Shown piece after piece: positions 1 to 5,321 of a stretch of 5,321 nt of DNA. The notes beneath the pieces are model-generated. The model had not been told where the DNA came from. It made no database searches and saw nothing but the letters and a program-made list of their open reading frames with translations. The stretch is taken from NCBI GenBank assembly GCA_021790055.1, contig JAJYIL010000253.1, positions 1 to 5,321 of the forward strand, written 5' to 3'. The translations under genes were made by a program, and so were the position numbers. Positions within the stretch are counted from its first letter, which is position 1. Each line of letters starts with the position of its first letter. Source of the DNA: Bacteroidota bacterium. GTDB taxonomy: Bacteria > Bacteroidota > Ignavibacteria > Ignavibacteriales > Ignavibacteriaceae.

Positions 1-447
1 AACTAAAACAAATTTTGCGTTTGGTACTTTGTAGTATGATAAAATTTCTTTCGTTCTTGCTTTATCAAGACAAGTCGCAAGCGTTAACGGATCGGAGCCG
101 GTGTATGGAAGCTTAAGCATATCGAGTATCGAGGGAATCTGAGCTTCGCGGCTTACTCCGTTAAAGCCTTCGGCAATATTAAAAACTATATCGGGATTAA
201 TTTCTTTCAGCTTGTTGAACGCCGCGTGGTCTGCTTCTACTAAAGTAACATCATGATAAAGCTCTAAAGCTGATTTTACGGCGTTGATTGTGTCCCAGGT
301 ATCCCACTCAGCATAAGTATCGATTGATTTTTCGGTCTGAATTTGAGCTTCGTTTAAATTTGGGGATACTATTTCGAGGAAAGTTTGACTGTCGCTTTGG
401 CAGGATTGACTTTCTGGTTTGACATTAAAAGTTAATGCAACGTTCAA
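1..447 (-). CDS. D-alanine--D-alanine ligase-like ATP-grasp protein, 5' part (3' end outside window)
   Basis: The 149 visible residues contain the N-terminal domain and the beginning of the ATP-grasp fold of a COG1181-type ligase. Enzymes of this family use ATP to activate a carboxylate as acyl-phosphate and join it to an amine; true Ddl makes D-Ala-D-Ala for peptidoglycan in the cytoplasm. Visible signs are an opening beta strand (NVALTFNV, residues 2-9), an N-IAEG-FNG-REAQIP segment at 90-105, and PYTGSDP at 114-120 followed by LDK at 128-129. The REAQIP version differs from the GE-rich motif of classical DdlB, so this may be a Ddl-like paralogue with another substrate. No in-frame ATG or GTG exists between the stop at 493-495 and residue 110. 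I chose TTG at 447 because it puts Met directly before the conserved first strand; TTG at 462 would add five residues. The family call is firm, the substrate is not. Confidence -1.
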   Translation of the reverse strand, partial: MNVALTFNVKPESQSCQSDSQTFLEIVSPNLNEAQIQTEKSIDTYAEWDTWDTINAVKSALELYHDVTLVEADHAAFNKLKEINPDIVFNIAEGFNGVSREAQIPSILDMLKLPYTGSDPLTLATCLDKARTKEILSYYKVPNAKFVLV

Positions 448-479
448 TCTAAAATTGAACAACGATGATAAAATATTTT

Positions 480-486
480 CTCCTTC
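480..486 (-). promoter_or_regulatory. Shine-Dalgarno sequence upstream of the ddl-like gene
   Basis: The minus strand reads GAAGGAG, a strong match to the anti-Shine-Dalgarno tail. It is the only clear Shine-Dalgarno sequence at the four gene starts in the window. Its spacing is odd: 5 nt to an in-frame ATT (472-474), about 17 nt to TTG at 462 and about 32 nt to TTG at 447. It therefore favours an upstream non-standard start, or a start codon lost by mutation or sequencing error. Confidence -1.
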
Positions 487-501
487 GAAAATTTATTTCA
501 G

Positions 502-531
502 CAAATATAATTAATAAAATTTCTAAGTCAA
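502..531 (-). promoter_or_regulatory. Bacteroidota-type promoter for the ddl-like gene
   Basis: On the minus strand TTG (531-529) is followed after 19 nt by TATATTTG (509-502), a full match to the TAnnTTTG -7 box with a partial -33 box at normal spacing. The same stretch also reads as a sigma70-like TTGACT, 16 nt, TATATT. Transcription would start near 497, just before the GAAGGAG at 486-480. Placement directly upstream of a gene start raises confidence, but the AT-rich background makes chance matches possible. Confidence -1.
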
Positions 532-546
532 GATTTTTTAGTCACC

Positions 547-590
547 GGAAAAATTTTTCAAAGCTTGAATAATAATTTTTCCAGGAAAAA
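547..590. repeat. Nested A/T palindromes in the recG/ddl-like spacer
   Basis: GGAAAAATT at 547-555 is the exact inverse of AATTTTTCC at 574-582. In addition, 548-559 is a perfect 12-bp palindrome (GAAAAATTTTTC), and 576-590 reads TTTTTCC-A-GGAAAAA, a 7-bp inverted repeat around one base. The alternatives are a weak hairpin, an AT-rich protein-binding site, or chance in very AT-rich DNA. Confidence -1.
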
Positions 591-635
591 ATTCTTTAAA
601 AGTTTTCAAAGACATACAAAAAATTTTTTGCACGA

Positions 636-668
636 CAAATTTATAACAAAAAAAATTATTAAAACAAA
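636..668 (-). promoter_or_regulatory. Second promoter-like box pair in the recG/ddl-like spacer
   Basis: The minus strand has TTTG (668-665), 21 nt, then TAAATTTG (643-636), matching both boxes of the Bacteroidota consensus within the usual spacing. It would start RNA near 630, giving the ddl-like gene a longer leader than the 502-531 promoter does. It lies inside A/T tracts, where TTTG words are frequent, so it is only a candidate. Confidence -1.
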
Positions 669-704
669 TTTTTTAGCCGTTATAAAAAATTTTTTTTATT
701 TGAA

Positions 705-721
705 CAACGAAAAGTTCGTCG
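705..721. terminator. Possible weak hairpin terminator next to the recG stop codon
   Basis: The 7-nt arms 705-711 and 715-721 pair (one G-U on the minus strand) around a 3-nt loop. It begins about a dozen bases past the recG stop. For recG transcripts no immediate U run follows. For plus-strand transcripts a T8 run follows five bases later, so it could instead stop antisense RNA entering recG. Weak evidence either way. Confidence -1.
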
Positions 722-732
722 ATAAATTTTTT

Positions 733-2943
733 TTAGGCAATCTTGGCGTAACGAAGATTGTTCGAATAGTGTTCAATCAGGTTCTTTCTGATTACCTGGT
801 TTGATTGTTCTTTAAGGTGAGGGTCGCTCTCAACAATGTTGAAGGCGTCTTCTTTTGCTTTTAGTAAGATGTTAACATCCTCTGAGATGTTTGCATGACG
901 AAGCTCAGGAAAGCCGCTCTGCTGGGTGCTGAAAACGTTCCCCGGTCCGCGAAGTTTTAAATCCATCTCGGCAATTTTAAACCCGTCGGTGTACTTAACC
1001 ATCGACTGAAGTCTTACCGAGGCTTTAAACTTTTCCAATTGTGCGGGCGAAAGATATTCAAGTGCAAGCTGAAGCTTTTCCTGCCGCCCGGCAAATTCAT
1101 CTTTAGTTACAAGGATGCAGTATGCTTGCTTGCTGCTTCTGCCTACTCTTCCTCTTAGCTGGTGCAGTTGTGAGAGACCAAACCGGTGTGCATCGTTTAT
1201 TAAGATGATGTTCGCGTCGGGAATATCTATCCCGACTTCGATTACTGTGGTAGAAATTAAAACGTCAAACTTCTTTGTGAGGAACAACATCATTGCCTCT
1301 TCTTTTTCCTGCCACGACATTCTTCCGTGAATTAGACCGACACCTAAGTCCTTTAAATATGTTTCCTTAAGTTTCAGGAAATGTTCTTGCGCAGCTTTAA
1401 GCTCGAGCTTTTCCGATTCTTCGACCAGAGGATAAACAATAAACGATTGATAACCTTCTTTTCTCTTTTCAATAATGAATTTAAATATATCAGGAAGCCT
1501 GCTCTCGCCTCGCAATAAAGTTTTTACAGGCTTTCTATTCTTTGGCATCTCATCAATTATTGAAATATCGAGATCACCGTAAACCGTCATGGACAAGGTA
1601 CGGGGAATCGGAGTTGCACTCATAACAATTACATCCGGAGTAATTCCTTTGCTCATTAAGCTTGCCCTTTGCTCTACACCGAATCGATGCTGCTCATCGA
1701 CAACAACTAAACCAAGATTCTTGAACTTTACGTTTTCTTCAAACAGCGCATGAGTGCCGACGATTATGTCGGCTTCTTGATACTCAATGCTTTGCAGATT
1801 TTTTCTTTTCATGCTTTTCTTTTGACCGCCGATTAAAAGACTAAGCTTAATTTCTCTATCTTTATAAGCATTCGAAAGTTGTTTTAACATCTTTGAAATG
1901 TTTTTTGCCTGCTGGTCTGCAAGAATTTCCGTCGGCACCATCATCACTGCCTGGAAACCATTGTCTGCTGCAATCAGCATTGCGATTAAAGCAACGATTG
2001 TTTTACCGCTTCCTACATCTCCTTGTAAAAGCCGGTTCATCGGGGATGGATCCTCCATATCTTTCCTGATCTCACTTAACACTTTCAACTGAGCCTTCGT
2101 CAGATCGAAAGGAAGAATTTTCAGGAAGTCATGAATTAGGCTTGTCTGTACTTTCATTAAATGACCGGCAAGCTTGTTTTTATAATTATGCTTTCTTAAA
2201 GCAACCAGCATTTCCAGATAAAACAGCTCTTCAAATTTAAATCTTTCAATTGCATGCAGGAGATGTCCTTTGCTGGAAGGGAAATGAAAATTCTTTACAG
2301 CTTCCGTAAGCTGAAGCAAATTATTTTTTGATATTATCTCTGCCGGCAAAGTCTCCTCAAGATAATCCGCATAATCTTCAACAGCACGGTTGATAATTCT
2401 TCTAAGACTTAAATCGCCGATGTTTGTTGTCCGCAGTTCTTTCGGGATCCTATAAAAAGGAATTATCTTCCCGGTGCTCAGAAAGCTGTTCGATTCTTCT
2501 TCAGAAATTTTATCGAAATCCGGGTGGGTAAATTGAAGGTTACCATATTTTGATATCGTAGGCTTCCCGGATACAGCAAAAATATCTCCATTGTTAAAAA
2601 CAGATTCGAAATATTTTATCCCCTGGAACCAGATGCATTCAAAGAATCCGGTAGAATCTCTGAACTGAACTTTAAGCAAGCCTTTCCGCGCGAAAAATCT
2701 TTTTTCTTTGTCAGCAACTTTGGCGATAATAGTCAGCTCTCCTTCATACCCATTCATTAAGTATCCATAAGCTTTTGAAGCGCTGAGCGTTGTTGTTCTG
2801 TCAAGATGCCTGGAAGGAAAATAAAACAGTAAATCCCTTACAGTTGAGATACCAATCTTCTTAAAAGCCTCCGCCCGCTTCGGTCCTACCGATTTGATAT
2901 ACTGAACCGGCTCGCTTAATGTTTTTTCTTTATCTGAAATCAT
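733..2943 (-). CDS. recG: ATP-dependent DNA helicase RecG
   Basis: RecG is a double-stranded DNA translocase that reverses stalled forks and drives branch migration of Holliday junctions. The 736-residue protein is complete and slightly longer than the usual 680-700. In order: a helix-hairpin-helix-like start (YIKSVGPKRAEAF, 15-27), the wedge/OB-fold domain (about 65-145), helicase domain 1 with Walker A GDVGSGKT (308-315), DEQH (416-419) and SATPIPRT (442-449), then domain 2 with STTVIEVGID (564-573) and QLRGRVGR (595-602). The C-terminal TRG-type region DGFKIAEMDLKLRGPG is at 653-668. All key residues are present, so the enzyme should be active. The ATG at 2943 is preferred over the in-frame TTG at 3069, because the extra 42 residues are Phe/Leu/Cys/Lys-rich and unlike RecG, while the homologous start lies just before the GPKRAEA segment. 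The ATG has no Shine-Dalgarno sequence. The stretch 617-643 looks longer than in E. coli RecG. Confidence -1.
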   Translation of the reverse strand: MISDKEKTLSEPVQYIKSVGPKRAEAFKKIGISTVRDLLFYFPSRHLDRTTTLSASKAYGYLMNGYEGELTIIAKVADKEKRFFARKGLLKVQFRDSTGFFECIWFQGIKYFESVFNNGDIFAVSGKPTISKYGNLQFTHPDFDKISEEESNSFLSTGKIIPFYRIPKELRTTNIGDLSLRRIINRAVEDYADYLEETLPAEIISKNNLLQLTEAVKNFHFPSSKGHLLHAIERFKFEELFYLEMLVALRKHNYKNKLAGHLMKVQTSLIHDFLKILPFDLTKAQLKVLSEIRKDMEDPSPMNRLLQGDVGSGKTIVALIAMLIAADNGFQAVMMVPTEILADQQAKNISKMLKQLSNAYKDREIKLSLLIGGQKKSMKRKNLQSIEYQEADIIVGTHALFEENVKFKNLGLVVVDEQHRFGVEQRASLMSKGITPDVIVMSATPIPRTLSMTVYGDLDISIIDEMPKNRKPVKTLLRGESRLPDIFKFIIEKRKEGYQSFIVYPLVEESEKLELKAAQEHFLKLKETYLKDLGVGLIHGRMSWQEKEEAMMLFLTKKFDVLISTTVIEVGIDIPDANIILINDAHRFGLSQLHQLRGRVGRSSKQAYCILVTKDEFAGRQEKLQLALEYLSPAQLEKFKASVRLQSMVKYTDGFKIAEMDLKLRGPGNVFSTQQSGFPELRHANISEDVNILLKAKEDAFNIVESDPHLKEQSNQVIRKNLIEHYSNNLRYAKIA

Positions 2944-2958
2944 CACATTGAAAAATAA

Positions 2959-3012
2959 TTTAAGCGAAAGGAATTTACAATAAACAAAAAAGATTGCATG
3001 TCTTCGCTTAAA
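2959..3012. repeat. 10-bp inverted repeat in the recG leader
   Basis: TTTAAGCGAA at 2959-2968 and TTCGCTTAAA at 3003-3012 are perfect inverses separated by 34 bases, and end 16 bases before the recG ATG. In RNA they could form a stem next to the start codon; in DNA they could be a two-site operator. Which, if either, cannot be decided from the sequence. Confidence -1.
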
Positions 3013-3070
3013 GCGTTGGCAGGTAAGCAAGTTTGCATTAAGACAGAACAGCAAACTAAGCTCATGCAAT
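2993..3070. repeat. 8-bp inverted repeat in the recG upstream spacer
   Basis: ATTGCATG at 2993-3000 and CATGCAAT at 3063-3070 are exact inverses 62 bases apart. Between them GTTTGC (3031-3036) and GCAAAC (3051-3056) form another inverse pair, nested within the outer arms. The outer arms interlock with the TTTAAGCGAA pair (2959-3012) rather than enclosing it, so the two outer stems would be alternative or pseudoknotted. Confidence -1.
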
Positions 3071-3143
3071 TACTCATGCCTCTAACATACACTAATGCTT
3101 TTAATTTGATTTTGTAATAAGGGAAAGAGGATTAGTTATTTAA

Positions 3144-3158
3144 GCTTTATAGCAAAGC
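3144..3158 (-). terminator. Possible weak hairpin after gpsA
   Basis: Ten bases past the gpsA stop, the minus strand has GCTTT, a 5-nt loop, then AAAGC, followed by TTAAATAA. The stem is only 5 bp and there is no true U run, so termination here is doubtful. It is the only hairpin seen immediately downstream of gpsA. Confidence -1.
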
Positions 3159-3167
3159 AGGGCAGTG

Positions 3168-4163
3168 TCATTCCATCTTCATATCGCGGGTCATTAAATC
3201 GTTTGTGGCTTCAACCGGGTCTTTATCTTCAAAAAGAATTTTATATACTTCGGTTGTTATCGGAGTTTCAACATCCAGCTTCTTTGAAAGCTCGGATGCA
3301 GAGCGGCTTGTCTCAACTCCTTCGGCAACCATTTCCATTGATGCTAAGACTTCTTTTAATTTTTTACCCGCGCCGATCTGCTCGCCTACGTAACGGTTCC
3401 TGCTGTGGCGGCTCATGCAGGTTACAATCAAATCGCCCATGCCGGATAATCCTGAAAAAGTTTCAGGGCTTGCGCCCATTGCAACACCAAGCCTTGCAAT
3501 CTCTGCAACGCCGCGGGTCATAATCGCCGCTTTGGTATTGTCGCCGAACTTTGCACCGTCGATAATTCCCGCACCGATAGCAATTACATTTTTGAAAGCG
3601 CCGCCCAGTTCGACTCCAAGAATATCTGTTGAAGAGTAAACGCGGAAGTATGGAGTCATAAATGCAGATTGAATTGCCTTAGATGTTTCATGATTCTTTG
3701 ATGCCGCAACAACTGCCGTAGGGATATGCCGGCTTACTTCTTCGGCATGACTGGGACCGGATAAGGCAACTATTTGTCTCTCATCGAGGGAAGGGAAAAC
3801 TTCTTTCAGCATCTGGGACATGGTCATTAAAGATTTAATCTCAATCCCTTTTGCAACACTGACCAGAATTGAATCTTTTATACTCGAAAACTTCACATCT
3901 TTAATTACGCTTCGGAGAAATTGAGACGGCACGGCAAGAACAACCATTTCTTTTTCGAATGTTGATTCTTCGAGGTTGTGAATAATTTTTATTTCCGTAG
4001 GAATTTTAATACCGGGAAGGTAAATTGGATTCTCCCTAGTTTTATCCAAAACATCGACATAATCTTTTTTGAATTCCCAGAGAGTTACGTCGTGTCTATT
4101 ATTAAATAGCAGAACAGCCAGGGTTGTGCCCCAGCCTCCTGCACCTAATACGGAAATTTTCAT
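3168..4163 (-). CDS. gpsA: Glycerol-3-phosphate dehydrogenase [NAD(P)+]
   Basis: GpsA is the cytoplasmic enzyme that reduces dihydroxyacetone phosphate with NAD(P)H to sn-glycerol-3-phosphate, the backbone of phospholipids. The 331 residues are normal length. The N-terminal Rossmann fold has GAGGWGTTLA (7-16), a nucleotide-contact AVPSQ at 77-81 and the conserved VAKG (Lys105). SGPSHAEE is at 135-142. The C-terminal helical domain has the catalytic lysine in GAFKNV (Lys191), GLSGMGDL (238-245) and the substrate-binding SRHSRN segment (251-256). All expected key residues are present. It ends in a TGA at 3168-3170. It starts at ATG 4163, directly after tandem stops of plsY, with 3 nt between the genes and no Shine-Dalgarno sequence, so it is almost certainly co-transcribed and probably translationally coupled with plsY, whose enzyme consumes its product. 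Confidence -1.
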   Translation of the reverse strand: MKISVLGAGGWGTTLAVLLFNNRHDVTLWEFKKDYVDVLDKTRENPIYLPGIKIPTEIKIIHNLEESTFEKEMVVLAVPSQFLRSVIKDVKFSSIKDSILVSVAKGIEIKSLMTMSQMLKEVFPSLDERQIVALSGPSHAEEVSRHIPTAVVAASKNHETSKAIQSAFMTPYFRVYSSTDILGVELGGAFKNVIAIGAGIIDGAKFGDNTKAAIMTRGVAEIARLGVAMGASPETFSGLSGMGDLIVTCMSRHSRNRYVGEQIGAGKKLKEVLASMEMVAEGVETSRSASELSKKLDVETPITTEVYKILFEDKDPVEATNDLMTRDMKME

Positions 4164-4166
4164 TTA

Positions 4167-4841
4167 TTAAATTGTCGGTTTTTTCTTTTTAGAAAAGCTT
4201 AACTTATGCTCGCTCCCGTTTATCAATCTGAGTACATTTTTACGATGAGTGAGAATAACAAGCAGCGCTAAAGCAATTACAAACGGAAGCAGCGTATTGT
4301 AGCTTGGAACGTTTACGTTAAAAACATTTTCTCTGATAATCAATGCCAAAGGAACCGTAATAGCTCCGATAATTGAACCGAGAGAAACGTAGCGTGAAAT
4401 AACAACAACAACAGCGAAGACTCCCATTGCGATTAGCATATCGACGGTACTAATCATTAAAAGCATTCCCAGTGCGGTTGCAATTCCCTTGCCTCCTCTG
4501 AATCCTGCAAACACAGTCCATATATGCCCGATAACAGCGGATATACCTGCTATAATTTGTACTAAAGTAAAATCATCAAATGGAGTTACATTTGCAAAAG
4601 GCATAGAGCCATAATGAAGACGCGCAATTACAACAACTGCCAGTACGCCTTTCATAGCATCTAAAATTATTACAAGAAGTCCCTTCTTCCACCCAAGCAC
4701 GCGCATTACGTTGGTGCCGCCTGCATTGCCGCTTCCATAGTCTCTAATATCAATTCCTTTGGTAATCTTGCTTACGATAATACTGTTGGGAATTGAGCCT
4801 ATAAGATATGACAAAACTATAATTGTTGCTAATAAAAACAT
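4167..4841 (-). CDS. plsY: Acyl-phosphate:glycerol-3-phosphate acyltransferase PlsY
   Basis: PlsY is the inner-membrane enzyme that transfers a fatty acyl group from acyl-phosphate (made by PlsX, not in this window) to glycerol-3-phosphate, giving lysophosphatidic acid. The 224 residues include several hydrophobic helices and the three family motifs: GSIPNS near 15-20 with GSGNAGGTN at 37-45, GHIWTVFAGFRGGKG at 105-119, and HRKNVLRLINGSE at 199-211. The Gly-rich, Asn, Arg and Lys residues expected at the active site are present. The length is slightly above the usual 190-215, owing to the loop near 77-93 and a lysine-rich tail (KKKK, 218-221). The start is ATG at 4841, in an A/T-rich leader without a Shine-Dalgarno sequence. 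It is followed by two stop codons in tandem and then gpsA, forming a two-gene phospholipid-precursor unit. Confidence -1.
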   Translation of the reverse strand: MFLLATIIVLSYLIGSIPNSIIVSKITKGIDIRDYGSGNAGGTNVMRVLGWKKGLLVIILDAMKGVLAVVVIARLHYGSMPFANVTPFDDFTLVQIIAGISAVIGHIWTVFAGFRGGKGIATALGMLLMISTVDMLIAMGVFAVVVVISRYVSLGSIIGAITVPLALIIRENVFNVNVPSYNTLLPFVIALALLVILTHRKNVLRLINGSEHKLSFSKKKKPTI

Positions 4842-4872
4842 ATATTTAAATAATTATAAAACCATTGAATAA

Positions 4873-4903
4873 CTAACCTATAAAGATTAGTCCTAAATAG
4901 CAA
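4873..4903 (-). promoter_or_regulatory. Candidate promoter for the plsY-gpsA unit
   Basis: On the minus strand TTG (4903-4901) is followed after 20 nt by TAGGTTAG (4880-4873), one mismatch from the TAnnTTTG -7 box. RNA would begin near 4868, leaving a leader of about 27 nt before the plsY ATG. A TATAAT word also lies closer to the gene, but without a good -35 partner. The spacer size and placement support a promoter here; the exact boxes are tentative. Confidence -1.
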
Positions 4904-5015
4904 TGACAAATTGCACGGAACAAGCTGTTTTGCCTGTAAAAAATCTACTTATTATCGAAAATTTTCAGAAAAACTTAAGCCCAAAAAACCTAAACTAAAT
5001 TGCTGACAACCCGGC

Positions 5016-5029
5016 ATAGAGCATAGCGT
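5016..5029. repeat. Short direct repeat GCATAG downstream of ispD
   Basis: GCATAG occurs at 5014-5019 and again at 5021-5026, giving GCATAGAGCATAG in the plus strand. It lies next to the ispD palindrome (5038-5065), and together they look like a small low-complexity or palindromic repeat patch in the ispD/plsY spacer. No known insertion-sequence end is recognised. Confidence -1.
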
Positions 5030-5037
5030 AAAGTTTC

Positions 5038-5065
5038 GCTAAGCGCTTTGCTCTTTGCGCTTAGC
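5038..5065. repeat. Perfect 9-bp palindrome spanning the end of ispD
   Basis: GCTAAGCGC (5038-5046) and GCGCTTAGC (5057-5065) are exact inverses around a 10-nt loop. The element encodes the last eight residues of IspD (AKRKEQSA) and its TAG stop. As RNA it would be a stable GC-rich stem, but no U run follows on the minus strand, so it is not a canonical intrinsic terminator. It may protect the 3' end of the transcript, or be a dispersed palindromic repeat that has entered the gene end. Confidence -1.
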
Positions 5066-5321
5066 CCTACTTGCAAAAACCATCTTCAATAAAGAAATAT
5101 CGGTTTTTGTTGTTATCTTAAAGTTTAAAATGGAGCCTTCAACAATGTGAACTTTCTTTCCAATTCTTTTTATAAGAATCGATTCATCGGTGCCGCAGAA
5201 CTTTTCTTCGTAAGCATTTTCCATTGCATGTTTTAGATCTTTATACCTAAAGATCTGAGGAGTCTGGACATAAAATATCTCATCTCTATTTAAATATGAT
5301 TCTACAATCTTATTACCTTTA
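5039..5321 (-). CDS. ispD: 2-C-methyl-D-erythritol 4-phosphate cytidylyltransferase, C-terminal part (5' end outside window)
   Basis: IspD joins CTP and methylerythritol phosphate to give CDP-methylerythritol in the MEP isoprenoid pathway, in the cytoplasm. The last 93 residues are present. Recognisable family segments are QTPQIF (19-24 of the visible part), TDES (44-47), VEG (60-62) and NFKIT (66-70), whose lysine corresponds to the substrate-binding Lys213 of E. coli IspD. Most of the N-terminal catalytic fold, including the CTP-binding motif, lies beyond the window. The final residues AKRKEQSA lie past the conserved domain and are encoded by a perfect palindrome. The gene is co-directional with plsY but separated by about 197 bases containing a candidate promoter, so it is probably a separate transcription unit or only weakly linked. 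Confidence -1.
   Translation of the reverse strand, partial: KGNKIVESYLNRDEIFYVQTPQIFRYKDLKHAMENAYEEKFCGTDESILIKRIGKKVHIVEGSILNFKITTKTDISLLKMVFASRAKRKEQSA

Larger units (their letters stand above)
448..732. other. AT-rich spacer between recG and the ddl-like gene
   Basis: This spacer of about 285 bases is far richer in A and T than the flanking genes. It carries repeated A-tract/T-tract junctions centred near 553, 583, 623, 669, 690 and 729, several of them self-complementary. On the minus strand it holds two promoter-like box pairs (668-636 and 531-502), the GAAGGAG at 486-480 and a possible hairpin just after recG. A plus-strand open frame through 565-804 is made of Lys, Phe and Asn codons from the A/T tracts and runs into recG, so I do not consider it a gene. 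No conserved protein or RNA is recognised here. Confidence -1.

Noticed and set aside
565..804. Plus-strand open frame of 79 codons
   Set aside because: It is made of Lys, Phe and Asn from A/T tracts, runs into the 3' end of recG on the opposite strand and resembles no known protein.
1115..2092. Plus-strand open frames opposite recG (1115-1330, 1898-2092)
   Set aside because: They are antisense shadows of the helicase motifs and show no protein features of their own.
3203..3639. Plus-strand open frames opposite gpsA
   Set aside because: Antisense shadows; the minus-strand GpsA frame has all family motifs.
4842..5038. Possible small RNA or riboswitch between ispD and plsY
   Set aside because: Apart from a promoter-like pair and short repeats, no stable fold or known riboswitch core is visible.
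1..5321. A new defence, mobile or biosynthetic system
   Set aside because: Every long open frame is a recognised housekeeping gene; no transposase, integrase, CRISPR repeats, toxin pair or unknown multi-gene cluster is seen.

Overview
The window is a run of ordinary bacterial housekeeping genes, all read from the minus strand. In order of transcription (right to left) they are: the 3' end of ispD (isoprenoid synthesis), plsY and gpsA (entry into phospholipid synthesis), recG (DNA branch migration and fork repair), and the 5' part of a D-Ala-D-Ala-ligase-like ATP-grasp gene. I see no mobile element, CRISPR array, tRNA, rRNA or defence genes, and nothing that amounts to a new multi-gene system.

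The organism looks like a member of the Bacteroidota/Ignavibacteria/Chlorobi group. The coding DNA is moderately AT-rich and the spacers are very AT-rich. Several spacers carry minus-strand matches to the Bacteroidota promoter consensus (TTTG or TTG, about 19-21 nt, then TAnnTTTG). Three of the four visible gene starts have no Shine-Dalgarno sequence, which is typical of that group. This assignment is inference, not a database match.

Layout: 1-447 is the partial ddl-like gene. 448-732 is an AT-rich spacer with A/T tracts, two promoter-like pairs and the window's only good Shine-Dalgarno sequence. 733-2943 is recG, whose real start is judged to be the ATG at 2943 rather than a TTG further upstream. 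2944-3167 is a spacer rich in short inverted repeats. 3168-4163 is gpsA and 4167-4841 is plsY, separated by only 3 nt. 4842-5038 is a spacer with a probable plsY promoter. 5039-5321 is the end of ispD, whose last codons lie inside a perfect palindrome.

Functionally, GpsA reduces dihydroxyacetone phosphate to sn-glycerol-3-phosphate, and PlsY acylates that product to lysophosphatidic acid, so this pair forms a substrate-to-product unit. IspD acts in the MEP pathway, RecG in recombination, and the ATP-grasp protein probably in peptide or cell-wall ligation. The most interesting points are non-coding: the unusual non-ATG start of the ddl-like gene, the A/T-tract spacer, and the palindromes near recG and at the end of ispD.
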